A DNA stretch of 64,000 nucleotides from Opisthocomus hoazin (GCF_030867145.1 NC_134415.1:20500417-20564416); one strand, 5' to 3'; counted from the first letter of the stretch, positions 13,600-25,199 are shown. Made by a program: numbers and translations. The notes: generated by a model from the letters alone, not told the origin.

Positions 13600-14500
13600 A
13601 GTAGGGTAACGAGAACTAAAAACTAAATCTTAAAAACACCTTCCCCCCACCCCTCCCTTCTTCCCGGGCTTAACTTCACTCTCGATTTTCTCTACCTCCT
13701 TCCCCCAAGCGCCACAGGGGGACGGGAATGGGGCTTGCGGTCAGTTCATGACACATCTCTGCCGCTCCTTCCTCCTCACACTCTTCCCCTGCTCCTGTCT
13801 GGGGTCCCTCCCACAGCAGACAGTCCTCCATGAACTGCTCCAGCATGGCTCTTTCCCACTGACTGCAGTTCTCCACAAACTGCCCCAGCGTGGGTCTCTT
13901 CCACGGCTTGTAGCCCTTCAGGAACAGGCTGCTCCAGCGCGGGTCCCCCACAGGGTCACCAGCCCTGCCAGCAAACCTGCTCCAGTGTGGGCTTCTCTCT
14001 CCGCAGGTCCTGCCAGGAGCCTGCTCCAGCATGAGCTCCCCATGGGGTCACAGCCTCCTTCAGGCACATCCACCTGCTCCAGCGTGGGGTCCCTTCCACA
14101 GGCTGCAGGTGGATATCTGCTCCACCATGGACCTCCATGGACTGCAGGGGGACAGCCTGCCTCACCATGGTCTTCTCCATGGGCTGCACGGGAATCTCTG
14201 CTCTGGTGCCTGAAGCATCTCCTCCCCCTCATTCTTCACTGCTTTGGGGTCTGCAGAGTTGCTTCTCTCACTTATTCTCACTCCTGTGTCACCCTGCATT
14301 TTTTTTCCCTCCTTCTTAAATACGTTATCCCAGAGGCGCTACCACCGTCGCTGATGGGCTCAGCCTTGGCCAGCAGCGGGTCCATCCTGGAGCCGGCTGG
14401 CATTGGCTCTATCGGACATGGGGAAGCTTCTGGCAGCTTCTCACAGAAGCCACCCCTGTAGCCCCCTTCTATCAAACCCTTGCCACGCAAACCCAGTACA
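13600..14500. mobile_element. Endogenous retrovirus LTR (solo) with internal degenerate repeats
   Basis: The segment runs from 'ggtaacgagaactaaaaac' to 'cacgcaaacccagtaca', an ending that I recognise from memory as the edge of a common bird ERV LTR. The body contains about eight imperfect copies of a 'ctgctccagcgtggg' unit spaced 40-70 bases apart (about 13,835 to 14,125). No gag, pol or env coding sequence is next to it, so it is most likely a solo LTR. The plus-strand open frame at 13,748-14,461 is a by-product of the repeated GC-rich units and has no viral domain. The family name and sense strand are not certain, and no target-site duplication was visible. Confidence 0.65.
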
Positions 14501-15599
14501 GCATCCCTCTCTATGCATTTATATACTTAGAAGCAAGCTTAAGCTTGACCTGGCAGAAGCCTACAGATGATCAGGGTTTGTGGAGCCATAGCAGCCACCG
14601 TGTTTTTGAACAGCATCTAGGGCCCCGAAGGTGGGTGCGCTGAGCAATCAGGCTGTTTTGGAAGAAACATCATAGAAAAAGGCAATTCTGTATGGGAGGT
14701 ACAAGAGCAAAGGGCTTGGGGGAGCCAGCAAGTCCACCTTACAACCCTTGGAAAACAGCCCAAGGCCAATTAGCAATGAGCTGCATCTGACAGAGAGGGG
14801 AGGATTTCAAGATCAGAGAGTTGGCAGGAAGCATAGAGGAGATCAGAGCAGAAAAGGCCTCCTGGGAATGGGTCTAAGTAGCACTGCTAAGGGAATTTAA
14901 GCTGGTATCTCCCAGGAGGGCTTGGAAAAAGGCACACAGGTAATAGCCTTGTGAGATGGCAGTTAAGATACAGAGCTAGAAGTTCGGAGGAGACACAGGA
15001 ATTATCTCAAGGAGACAGCAAGGGGTGAGGAATGCACAAGAACCTGAGATGGGGTTTTTAGAGAAAGATCCAGAGAAAGGGGTGAGCTAGATTTACGCTA
15101 CTGAGGAAGAGCATGAGCGGTATGGGTGTGAGCAAAAGGGCTGCTGAGAATCTTGGGACAGAGGTGTAAGACTTACTGAGGCTAAAATTATGAGCCAAAG
15201 ACCAGCTGTGTGGTCACCCACCCTTCTGTTTTGGGGTATGGAGACCTCCAGCCAGGTCACGTTCAACCCCCAAGCAACAGGCAGGTCACTCAAAAGCTAA
15301 AACACCTTCTTAGTGGGGGGAGCACCAGTGAGGGCCAATATATGACAACAGGCCTGGCCTCAAAGGGAGCAGTGGCACAGGGAGCTCCTCTTGTATGCAA
15401 AGAACCGGGCATTCATTCTGTTTCAGAAAAGCTCTTGCTGGTTGGTTTTCAAAGCCATTCTCTTGCAGACAGGGCTTGGGCTTTGGGAGTGCTTGGGCCT
15501 GGCAGCGTCACAGCTCACTCTGCTCCATCCGCTCCTACACCCCTGCCCACAAACACCCAGAAGACGGATGGCAAACGCATGGACCCAGCAGAGGTGCGA
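14501..15599. other. Non-coding DNA downstream of the minus-strand gene
   Basis: No exon or repeat was recognised. At about 15,530-15,565 the minus strand is GU-rich ('tgggtgtttgtgggcagggg'), which suits the downstream element of the poly(A) site just to its right. Confidence 0.4.
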
Positions 15600-17939
15600 A
15601 GGTAGCAGCTGTTACACTTTATTTCATTGTTGGTTTTTTTTATTATTTTTATTTTTCCTTCTGATTGAAAAAGAAAAGACAGAGAAAAGTTACAAAAGTA
15701 CTAAAAGGCAACGATACCGGCAGGACGCCCCTGTTCCCCACTCCCACCCAGGCGAAGGCAGCCTGCCACACCACGGGCTAGCAGAAACACGTCTCTGGGG
15801 GGCCCAGCACCTCGGCAGCTCCCACTGAGCAAAGCCTGGGGGCATGGGGCCACGCGAGGGCTGCAGCTCCAGCCATCTGAGGGGGAACGTGCCTCTTCAG
15901 ACAGGTACCAGGCTATGGCTGTCCCTTCTCCTGAGCACAGGGGTTTGGTCCGAAGGGGCAACGCTTCCTGTCCTGCACTGGTCAGCTTCATCTGGCAGCA
16001 GTTAAAAAGCTGAGGTGTGCCATCACAACGAGATAAGCAGAGACTCCACAGAGGCAGGAGGAATCAGCAGAGGAATCGGCCTCTGTTGGAAGATGGGACT
16101 TCTTGCAGGGAACCACGAGGCTCTTGCAGAGGTGCCTCACCAACAAACGCAAGCGACCCCTTGGAGGTGGTGCTGGTGCAGGGGGTGGCACGATCTGGAG
16201 CCAAAGGGCAGGCAGAGTTGGGGCAGCATCAGGACAGATGTCCCCTCACTGCCTTGCCCAGCCACTCTGCCTGCCTGAGCGAGAGGAAGCTGGGGAGGGA
16301 GGAGGACAGGGGTGGGGGATTCAGGTCCTTCGGCCTAGACAGCCTTTGAGCTTTCCCCAAGGGTCTCAGTGAAGCACCCAGAATGCACCAGTGAATGCTG
16401 GTTCACTGTGTGGCCTCCTGCTGGCAGCTGGACTGACCATTGGTCTCATCCAAAGAGTGGCATCAAAGACCTCCACAGAGGAGGAGGAAATTTAGAAACA
16501 AAAAATATTTTGTGTTACTGACGGTTGCTCCTCTTGATCCACCAGACAAGAACTAAAGAAGTCACTCCCCCTTTGACCCAGCCAGTCAGAGGCTCAAGGT
16601 GGGCAATGCCAAGACAAAGAGCTTACTGTCTCCACCAGGTGCAGCAAGGGGAAACACCTTGTTCCTCTGCCTCACCAAGAGAGGCAAGAGCTTGCTTTAT
16701 TAGCTGTTGCCTTGTAGCACAAAATACATAAATGCCTCAAGGCCAGATCCCAGTCAAACTCCAGTGGTAGCAAGGCCTAGCACAGTACTAACTGCCTTAG
16801 GTGTGTCGATGGAGAAATGCCCCACAGCTTCACCCTAACTCCCTTCCCACTTCTTCCACCAACAGATGGCCACAAAACAGAGACCTCTTTCTCCCACTCC
16901 ATGGTACATCTGGGAATACTTGTTCCACTGGTACAAGGGGAGGGTCTACCTGAATTTAACAGCCAGCATAACAGGGGAGTGTAAAGCTTGCTGGACACAT
17001 TAGATTTGGTTGAGTTTGGCAATGCTAGTTACCTTCAGCGTCATGTCAGAGCAGCACAGTATCAGGACAACACTAGGGAGAAGTGCTGCATATCCCAGAG
17101 CACAGACAACCTCAGCAGAGAGGAGACCCAGGAGCACAGAGTCACCCCCAAGTTCTTCTCTCTGTCGATGCCGAGAGGACTAAGGATGGCCACTGCGTTT
17201 TCTTGGATTGCTGAACACAGACCTTCCATTCTAGAATTTTATTCTAATCCCTGATCTACAAGCGGGAGGCTCACGTTTCCTATTTCAATCCCATTTTAGA
17301 TGATATCACTGAGTTGCCAGCAGACCAGTTGGAACATGCAGGTAGATGTGCCAGTTACCCCCTCCCACCTCCCTCTCCCTAGCATCTTCCACTCAAGAGA
17401 GCTTGAAGCCAATACAATTATAGCAATCTCAGAGAGGGATCTTCTTGCTTTGCAGGCAACCCTCTGTCTCCAAACCTGAGCTCACTTCTGAGTGGGAGCG
17501 GGGTCAGGTCTATAGCAAAGCACTGCAGACCCAGGTAATCTTGGGAAACTGACTGGCCTTGGTTTCATGCCCTGATCACTCATCCCTGCTGCCATGCAGG
17601 CCATACTAGCCCCTGAGCCCCTCAGGGATATCTTCAACTACCACCATCCCCCATGTTTGACACTGCCTTGGTAGCTGCCCTTGCAGTTTGTGGATCTGAC
17701 TGGTTTGCTGTGTCCTGAAAGACAAAAATCTCTCTTCGCCACTATTCAGATACGGCAATGGTACAAAAACAGGCACTGCTGCAAAGCCGTTTGTTTCCTG
17801 CTGCCAGAGAGGCTGTATTACAAAGAAGTGTCATTGTCGTCTCCTTCTCCCACCCATCCCCTTGGGTATTGCCACCTCCTCTTCTCCTTGCCAGGCAGGT
17901 GGTTGGTTGATAGTTCCTGAGGTTTTTGGATAAACTCCT
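15600..17939 (-). other. Probable 3'UTR of the minus-strand gene
   Basis: The region lies between the stop codon of the putative last exon and the poly(A) signal. No repeat and no convincing coding frame was seen on either strand, and the sequence is of mixed composition. Whether it is transcribed as one piece is inferred only from the flanking signals; a further intron within it cannot be excluded. Confidence 0.4.
15618..15623 (-). promoter_or_regulatory. Poly(A) signal AATAAA
   Basis: The plus strand reads TTTATT, so the minus strand has the canonical AATAAA. A GU-rich tract follows about 55-90 bases downstream on the minus strand. A second AATAAA lies just upstream in the AT-rich block around 15,637-15,655. 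Together with the last coding exon at 17,940 this gives a plausible 3'UTR of about 2.3 kb. Confidence 0.5.
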
Positions 17940-18068
17940 TCAGTAGGCACATGACGGTTCTTCCACTGGAGCTATCGGGCTCAGCGGCTTCAAGGTGCTG
18001 AGTGAACGGAAGGCAAAGGTGGATGGATCATACACAAAGTGGGGCGGTGGGCGGCCTCCATTAATGCT
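17940..18068 (-). CDS. Putative last coding exon, unidentified protein
   Basis: On the minus strand a good acceptor (pyrimidine tract 'cctctttttattcccctgcag') is followed by an open frame of 42 codons ending in TGA at 17,942-17,940. The reading starts in phase 0 with Ser-Ile-Asn-Gly-Gly, is Pro-rich ('GGRPPPHFVYDPSTFAFRSL'), then has 'STLKPLSPIAPVEEPSCAY' as the C terminus. Mixed aromatic, Ser and Pro residues, an exact acceptor and a clean stop make it look like a real protein tail. The other frames are worse. I do not recognise the protein. Its assignment to the same gene as the exons at 26 and 54 kb rests on strand, order and compatible phase. Confidence 0.5.
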   Translation of the reverse strand, partial: SINGGRPPPHFVYDPSTFAFRSLSTLKPLSPIAPVEEPSCAY

Positions 18069-19556
18069 CTGCAGGGGAATAAAAAGAGGGATGAAGTCAG
18101 TGCTCATATGAGCTGCAAACAGTGAAGTTCTTGCTTTGATTGCTTGGTCACATCCCCCTCTGGTACAATTACACACCCCTGAATGGGTGGTCATGCTTGC
18201 ACTTGCAGCAAATGGCACTAACGTAAGCAGTGAAGCGCTTTGCTCATGCCCTTGCTCCTAACCCTCGAGAAAAAAGCATGCGGGTCTCCTCCTCCAGGAC
18301 TGAGGTCCCTGGGATCCACATGACCAGGACCCATGGCACCTGCAGCCACTATGTGAAACAGGATATCCACGATGCATTTAGAGTCCCAGAGTCAAAACAG
18401 CATCGCTGCCAGAAGGTACCACATGAAAAAGCTACATTCAAATTCTCTTGGCCTTGAAGAAGGATCTACTACACTTTTAGGGCAAGGAGATAAACCAAGT
18501 AATCTCTGAAGACTCATTCTTCCGTCCTGTTTTTCAACAACTCTCCAGTAAGGATTTAGAAATCACCCTTTCTTAATCTATGAAGTCCCAGACACACTGA
18601 AACTCTCCAGAGTTTTGGCTCCAGACACCACAGTTCAATGAGGAATGGCTTGAGGGATGCTCAGAGCAAAAGGTCCCACCTGAAGGCCTTACAGTCTGGT
18701 CTGTGCGATGGCCAAAGACCATTCTCTCCCCTTTTGCTCCCAGTGTTCAGAGCATCATCAGGGCAGATCCAGACTAAGGAGGCCAGAAACACCCATGCAC
18801 TCCCTGCACTGCGGGACAGGACATTCCCCACTAAGCTGTGCTGGGACCTGTGGATCCCAGAGGAATTACAGTGTCAAAGAAGTGATTCCACTCTGTTAAA
18901 TAGGGAGTGTTTTCCTTTTACTTCCTAGGAACTTTGTTTTGTTTCTTTCCTTATGCAAGCAGAGGCACCAGTGGGGCTGCTGCTTCACAGACACTCTTTG
19001 GCCAGGAGAGGAGGTCTCATCGCCCTATGGGCCAGCAGAGCATTTAGCCACGATCCTGCAGAGTTCATTCTCCAGGGATAGGTGTGAGCTACTGAGAGCC
19101 ACACGCTGGGAAGTTCAGAAGCTCAGAAACTTATGCAAATGTCCCCTACCTTCATCTCTCTCCCATCACTGCTGGGAAGGACTTTACCATTGTTTTCATG
19201 GAGGTTAGAAAAAGTCCAGTGAGAGGAGATCTGGCCTGGGCTCTGGTGTTATATGTCTCCCTGCTGCCTCTTCTAGGCTGTTCCTAGCAATACACGTGGC
19301 TTGCCTTTCTCAGTCTGCACTAAGGGACTGTTCCTCAAAGAATTAGGCTTTTTAGGAACAATGACCAACTCTGCTGTCTCCTCTAAGACAGATGTTCATT
19401 TTGGCACTTCAAAGTCAGGTCTGTCAGACAGCTGCAACCACATACCAGCACAACAAGGTGATATTTTGATGCCACCTGCCTCTATCCTGGCTGGCTTTTT
19501 AACTTGTCATCACAGGAGAAGCACATGCAACTTTTCCCAGAAAGCTGCTCAAATGG

Positions 19557-19966
19557 TGTCGTGGTTTGGTCTCAGCCAGCAACAAAGGACCACGCAGCCG
19601 CTCAATCGCCCCTTCCCTCAGCAGGGTGGGGAGGAGAATGGGAAGAAAAAGGCAAAACTTGTGGGTCAGAATAAGGACAGTTTAACAGAACAGCAAAGGA
19701 CGCAAACGCTAACAGCAATAATACTGATAGAAAGACTATACAAAACCAAGGGAATACACAGGGCAACTCTCTCACCACCCAATGCCCAGCACGCTTCCCG
19801 GCGGTGATTAACCTCCCCCCCAGCCAGCTCCCCACCTCTAAACTGAGCATGACTGCACACAGCATCAAACACCCTGTTTGTTTGGCCAGTTTGGGTCAGC
19901 CAGCCTGGCTGTGTCCTCTCCTGGCTTCTCGTGAAAATTAACCCTATTCCAGCCAAAGTCAGGACA
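19557..19966. mobile_element. Solo LTR of a bird endogenous retrovirus, internally deleted
   Basis: It begins TGTCGTGGTTTGG and ends CCAAAGTCAGGACA. The TGTC...GACA ends, the 'accacgcagccgctc' and 'gggtggggaggagaatggg' blocks, the run of AATAATACTGATA sequence and the 'ggccagtttgggtcagcc' block are in the order I remember for a very common bird ERV LTR, probably ERVL-like. Compared with that remembered order, the segment between 'cttctcgtg' and 'aaaattaaccctattcc' seems missing, as in a deleted copy. No internal viral genes flank it. No clear target-site duplication was found, and the sense strand is not established. Confidence 0.65.
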
Positions 19967-22900
19967 ACAGTCAGGCTTACCCAAACAGTCATGCCAAATC
20001 TGAGCATGCTATGCAAGCGTCCGAGCGAGGCCCCCGGTGCTGCAGTCAGTGCAGCAGGATCTGGAAGCCTCTGCCTCACGGGCCACGGCTCAGCCCCGTG
20101 GGGCAGCCTTCACGCCAGAAAGGGCCTCTTTAAAGGCCAGTGTGGGCAGCGTGTTCCTGCCTAGTTGGTACCTCCTCTGCAAATTAAGATGGGCACTTGA
20201 GAATGGAAAATGCCAACATGGTGCTTGGCATCAACTGTGCCTGGAGTTTCAGCCAGCAAATCATGCCCTGCTACATCCCCCTGCCACCTTGGCCAGCAGC
20301 ATAAGAAACAAGAGAGGCAGATTTAAGGGCCTTTACTCAATAGCCACCTGCTGTGGGGTTACACACGGTGTGTGCTCTGGCAAGGCTCAGAGCTGGAGGG
20401 TAACATAGCAACCCCTATTCAAAGCTAAGGGGCAGAATAAATCAGCACATTTGTCCTTCTCCAGAGCAGGGAAGGTCCCCTGCCAGTGCCAAGAGGGAAC
20501 GGGAACAAAGAACCTGGCAGTCCCCTCCATTTTGAAATGCCAGACAGGATTAGGGAAGGCAGCTGAAATCAGTTCTTTTCTGGCGGACAGCAGATGGAGA
20601 AGAGGCTGGGGAAAGACGAGGCCAGAAGACAGACAAAAGTCATCCACAAAACTCAGCAGGCTTTGGGTGGGAAGGTGCCCTGGGGTTTCTCTCTGGGCCG
20701 CCTTCTGGGGCCATGGTGTGGGGCAGAGAGCCTTCCCAGAGCACCGCGAGGGAGATGGGCACAGAACAAGGCCTGAGGTGAAGGGTAAGGGACATGAGAA
20801 GACATGGGAGGATGCCGAGATTCACGGGTGGTCAGGCAGCGGAAAGTAAGGCTGAAACTGCACCCGATCCTGCCTCTTCATCATGGCACCTCTCAAGCAG
20901 CCACAAGACGATGGCTGGCTTTCGACAGCGCAGCCACCACAACAGCAGAAGAGGGCAGGGTGAGAAGGTCCCTGTGTCCAACCGTAGGCCGTAACAGGAG
21001 AGGCAGTAATGCAACTGCCCTCATTCATGGCAACACCCTGACTGGATCTGCAGTCATTTACAACCCTGAGCAGCACGGCTCTGTCTTGCACCTACTCCAT
21101 GACTGACAAGGGCAGCATCTCTGTTAGGCACCTCGCTGGAGGGAAGAGCGAGCACCAGCACCAAATCACTGCATTCCCTTCTTGCAGAAGGGCACCTTTT
21201 CTTTGGAGCTCATATTCTGCTCTAGGGCTGACCAGGCCTGATCTGGCTTAGTCCACAGCACCATTTGGGATCACAGCATGTGGTGGTCTGGCTCTGATGA
21301 GCAGCACAAGGGAAAGCTCTGTAGATGTATCCCCAGAAAGTAGGCGGACAGGGCCAGCTGCCAGAGAGGGGAACATGTTCCTCCCACCCCATCGCTCGGG
21401 CCAGCTGCCTCTCTGTAGTCTGGGCAAGTGTCCTAGCCAGCCTGCCCTTTCTTGTGGGCACCAAGCACCAGCCTGCGATGCCTGGGACATTGCTTTCACT
21501 ACAGAAGGCTGTCAGAGTCGCTGCTGCTGCAACATGCCCCCAGGGAGCTTGCCATAAACCTGCCTAACATCCCCTGCTGAGCAACCCCAGGCCAGCTCCT
21601 GCAGAGGCTCCTCAGAGCGCAAACACTCCGCGCCTGACATTAAAGCCTGGTGCGCTCACTCTAATGGCATTCGGGCAGCCGGGTAACGCGCACAAAATGG
21701 AGCCTAATATGGGCCCTGCGCTAATGGCAATCATTAACCAGAGCCTTCAATTTGTTAAGCAATGTATTTACACAGCTGGAGCACGGCCCGAGATCCAAGC
21801 ACTCGGCTGCGGCAGGAGGTCGCAGACGCTCAGACGCACGGTGTCACACACACCCGTGCTCACTTGCACCGGCTCACCTGCTCTCTCACGCCGCAGGCTC
21901 CCCCAGCACATATACCCTGGTCCACTTGCACATGGAGGGGTGTGGGCACTCAGAGCTCCTCCTCACTGGGAAATCACAAGGAGAGCTGTCCCTGTGTGTA
22001 CAAATCTTGTTCGCTCACATCACTCCAGCCAAGCAGGGCCCGAACTCCACCAGCATCCAGGGGACAGTCCACAGGAGCATAGCTCATTGTGTGCTCGCAC
22101 CACCGCCCGGAGCAGAAGGTAGTTTCAGGACCTGCAGACACCCATGCTGCCTCACTGCACACCTCAAATGAGTTAGATGGAGCGAGCTTGTGTTACACAC
22201 ATTTCAAGCAACAATGCACAGACCGTCTCGGTCACACATGCTTGTCAGCACGCACCCAGACACGTGCTTCTTCCCTCATATACACACACCTACATATACA
22301 CTCTTGAAAACCTGTGTTATAGTCACCAATTGCGTTATCAGCATTAAATACAGGTGGAAAATGAGCAACCAGGCTTGAACCGTATCTGAAGCACATTAAC
22401 AAAGAAGCACACCTAAAGATGGTACAGATAGTGACGGGATGCAAGCGCCCCAAAGACGACCAGTCAGATTAAACACCACAGGAGAAATGCAGATTTCAAT
22501 CATATTAGAAGCCCTCAGCAGAAAACAAAAATAAGCAACTGCTCCATAAATCCATCTGTAACATAACTGTATGTTTCAGCAAGGAAAAAGTATGTAGGAA
22601 GAAGATAAACAGGTAAAGGATAAATCTACTAACAGAAACCCGCATTTGTCCTAGAAACCCATCCCTTACCCCTGTGAAGTCTGGGAAAATATCCCAAATA
22701 CAGATTGCAAAATAATTTAATTTTGGACTCATGATTCCACAGAAGCGTGGTTCTCTTCTTTGGACAAAGCAAAAGCACACACAGCTCCAAGCGTGCTTCC
22801 AGCCGTGGGAATGACAATCCCCACAGGAGGGGGGAATGAAGTTACCTAACACAACAATGTCTTAGAAGGGAGTGGTGTGCTAGGGGTGATATGAAACTAA

Positions 22901-23155
22901 GCCCTGCTTAATACTCTTTGGTCCTCTTTCATAAGAGCTCTAGTATCCTGGCAGGATTCAAAATCGGATGAGCCTGTACACCCTGCCAACCCATCCCCTG
23001 CTCAGGGCCAGTCCAGCACAGGAGTCCCTTCTTTCCTACCCTTGGGCCTGGGCAGTTAGGAAGCGCTGCCGAGCTCCATTTAAAGGATGCTGCCTTCCAG
23101 TGGTGGATGCCTCTCAGTGGTGGGTGAATGATCCCTTTGCAGTCCGTAGACTCAC

Positions 23156-23231
23156 TTGTTGGATGTCCTTTGCAATGAAAGGCACCATGTAATTGCAAGT
23201 TGTAAAGGCGCATCCGATTCCCACCACCACC
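23156..23231 (-). CDS. Possible small coding exon (low confidence)
   Basis: The minus strand reads 'ttattccttttcacacag' as acceptor, then 76 bases, then the strong donor CAA|gtgagt. In the frame that starts with the last base of a split codon it encodes 25 residues, 'VVVGIGCAFTTCNYMV' followed by 'PFIAKDIQQ', ending in phase 0, which would join to the last exon. All three frames are open across so short a piece, so the coding status is weak. It is supported mainly by splice-site quality and by phase agreement with the candidate at 24,620. Confidence 0.25.
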
Positions 23232-23696
23232 CTGTGTGAAAAGGAATAAATCCCCAGAAGAGCCTTGGCAAAGACGGGCGCCTGCCTGCAGTGCTGCCTG
23301 TTTGTGAGACAGTCGCCTTGCCCAGGAGTGCACAGAGCCAGAGGTAGAACCAATATTCAAGCAGGGCACAGAGTGTAAAGGCTGTCAGACTCCACAGTGG
23401 AGCATTTACAGGTATACTGCTTTTAATTTCACTTTGACCTCCTTCCTCTCATCCCTGCCAGTTAGAAAAGAAACTGGTGACACTAACTTCGATGTGTGAA
23501 ACCATCAGCTGCAAGCAAGGGAAAACGACCCTCGGGCCTGCTCCTAGCTACCTCTGTAATTCCGCACACAGTCCTGACCAAGCCACTTCGCATCATCTGT
23601 GCCTCAGTTTCTCCTGTGTATAATGCGTACACCACAGTTAGGCAGCCAGGATGAACTAATTAAGATCCGGGTGTTCTGATGAGAGGTGATTTCCTT

Positions 23697-23942
23697 TCAA
23701 TTAGAGTCTGGCTTCAGGCAGTTTTCAAGAAATCGTTGCTGACAAGCAGGACCAGCTCCTCCAGTGGAGCAGCAATTCACATTTAACCGCTTCTTCATTA
23801 ACTCCAGCGGGGCCTCTGACAAATTATTCCAGTCACAGACCTGGAGCAGCTCAAAGAATAACTTTACAAAGGCAAACCGCTTCCCTCCTGATAGTCTCTC
23901 CTCTACCCCCAGGTTCACATGCAGTTTAATTTCATCGGACAG
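23697..23942 (-). other. Unassigned open frame with splice acceptor
   Basis: After the minus-strand acceptor 'ggtctatcttctag' an open frame of 81 codons runs to a TGA. It begins 'LSDEIKLHVNLGVEERL' and has a varied, helix-like composition. Its phase (0 at the start) does not fit between the neighbouring candidate exons, and no good donor in a useful phase was found. It could be an alternative terminal exon, a conserved non-coding block or chance. Confidence 0.2.
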
Positions 23943-24619
23943 CTAGAAGATAGACCATGACAGAACTTCATTTTAAGACTACTCTTCTCCCTTCTCTCCC
24001 ATGAAAAGGAAAGATCAACTCCACATGCTGTTCTGACAAGGAAAGCAAAACTTTGCAGTTAGCATCATTTTTTCTGTGTTCTCCATTGCCTTTCCCTGCA
24101 AGGCTGAAAGGCCTGTCTTCCTCCACCAACGTAAAGCTGCCTAACACCTACTTCCTTCCATGCAACCACATTGCAAAGACCCGTTCAATAGTTTACAAAC
24201 ACATCACTATTCCTCTCAGAAAGGAAAACAAAAAAATTAAAAATCTATCAAACATTTGCAAATGTGTGTGCAGAGGTGTCAGATGGCAACTACCAGACTT
24301 CGAGAGGTGCCACCAGACGGACAACATTGAAATTTTTTGGAAGGTACTTCAAAGGGCCTAGCAGATGCTTGCTGGTCACTTGCCCAAAAGCAGAAATAGG
24401 CCGGTTTCAGATATGGGTCCTTGCTGGCACCAGTGTAATAAGCCTTTCTTCTCCTCTCTCTCACATGTCTTTGAGATGTGTCTTTGAGAAAGCTGACTGC
24501 AAGCTTTGATTTTGCCTGCCTGACAATCTGAAGGAAGGAGGCTGCCCAATGCAAAGGGCCAGATGGGTCATTTGGAGGAGCAGGCTGTCAGTGCTCCCTG
24601 GCCAGCCTGGGGAACTCAC

Positions 24620-24667
24620 CGCTCCAGGGTCCCAGTGAAGGTCATGCTCTGAAGGCCACACGAATCT
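24620..24667 (-). CDS. Possible micro-exon, 48 bp (low confidence)
   Basis: The minus strand has the acceptor 'cattcacttcttcctaag', then 48 bases, then the good donor AGCG|gtgagt. In the phase that fits the neighbours it reads 'DSCGLQSMTFTGTLE', with split codons at both ends that match the end of the candidate at 25,135 and the start of that at 23,231. The same frame stays open into the preceding intron, so chance is a real alternative. Confidence 0.22.
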
Positions 24668-25009
24668 CTTAGGAAGAAGTGAATGAACCCCCGTCCCCCT
24701 AACAGTGAGCTGTGTCTTATCTCCACTTTCTTTCCTTCCGATGCAAAATGGCCTATGCTCCCCTGCACACAGCTGCAGCAGTTCCTGCACACACCCCAGG
24801 GGCTGTGTGTGCCCGAGCAGGAGGAGGAGCGGGTGCGAGAGCAGCTCCAAGCAAGCACAGACAGAGGCAAGGCACAATCTGGCCGTAAATCTCTCAACTC
24901 CATCTGAGTAGTCCTCAGCTGCTTTGGTCTGTACACAAATGACATTAGCTTGTCCTCTCCTCCCTCCCCACCTTCCCCTTTCCAGCCCTCCCCTGTGTGG
25001 CAGCAGCAT

Positions 25010-25038
25010 CCTCCCTCCCTCCCTCCCTCCATCCCTCC
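25010..25038. repeat. (CCCT)n simple repeat
   Basis: There are about six near-perfect CCCT units, with one CAT interruption. The minus strand has five or more G3 tracts, so it fits the pattern of an intramolecular G-quadruplex. Confidence 0.85.
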
Positions 25039-25134
25039 GAGGGACGGAAGCCGGCTGCCCTGGCAGCCCTCCTCCCTTCAGGCCAGGAACCCCGGGTACC
25101 ACGCTTCTCGCAGAGCCGGCACGTGGTACCGTAC

Positions 25135-25199
25135 CTGGGCATGTGCAGCTCCCAGTCTGCATAAGGCCAGGGCAACCCGATGCCCTCCAGCCAGGCAGG
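25135..25199 (-). CDS. Possible small coding exon (low confidence)
   Basis: The minus strand reads 'gctgctctgtgccag' as acceptor, 65 bases, then CCCAG|gtacgg as donor. In phase 0 it gives 'PAWLEGIGLPWPYADWELHM' and a split Arg codon. Phase 1 gives another fully open reading rich in Ala and Leu, so the frame cannot be settled by eye. Phase 0 links in register to the candidates at 24,620 and 23,156. Confidence 0.25.

Noticed and set aside
13748..14461. Plus-strand open frame of 237 codons
   Set aside because: It lies entirely inside an LTR with repeated GC-rich units and shows no viral or cellular protein motif.
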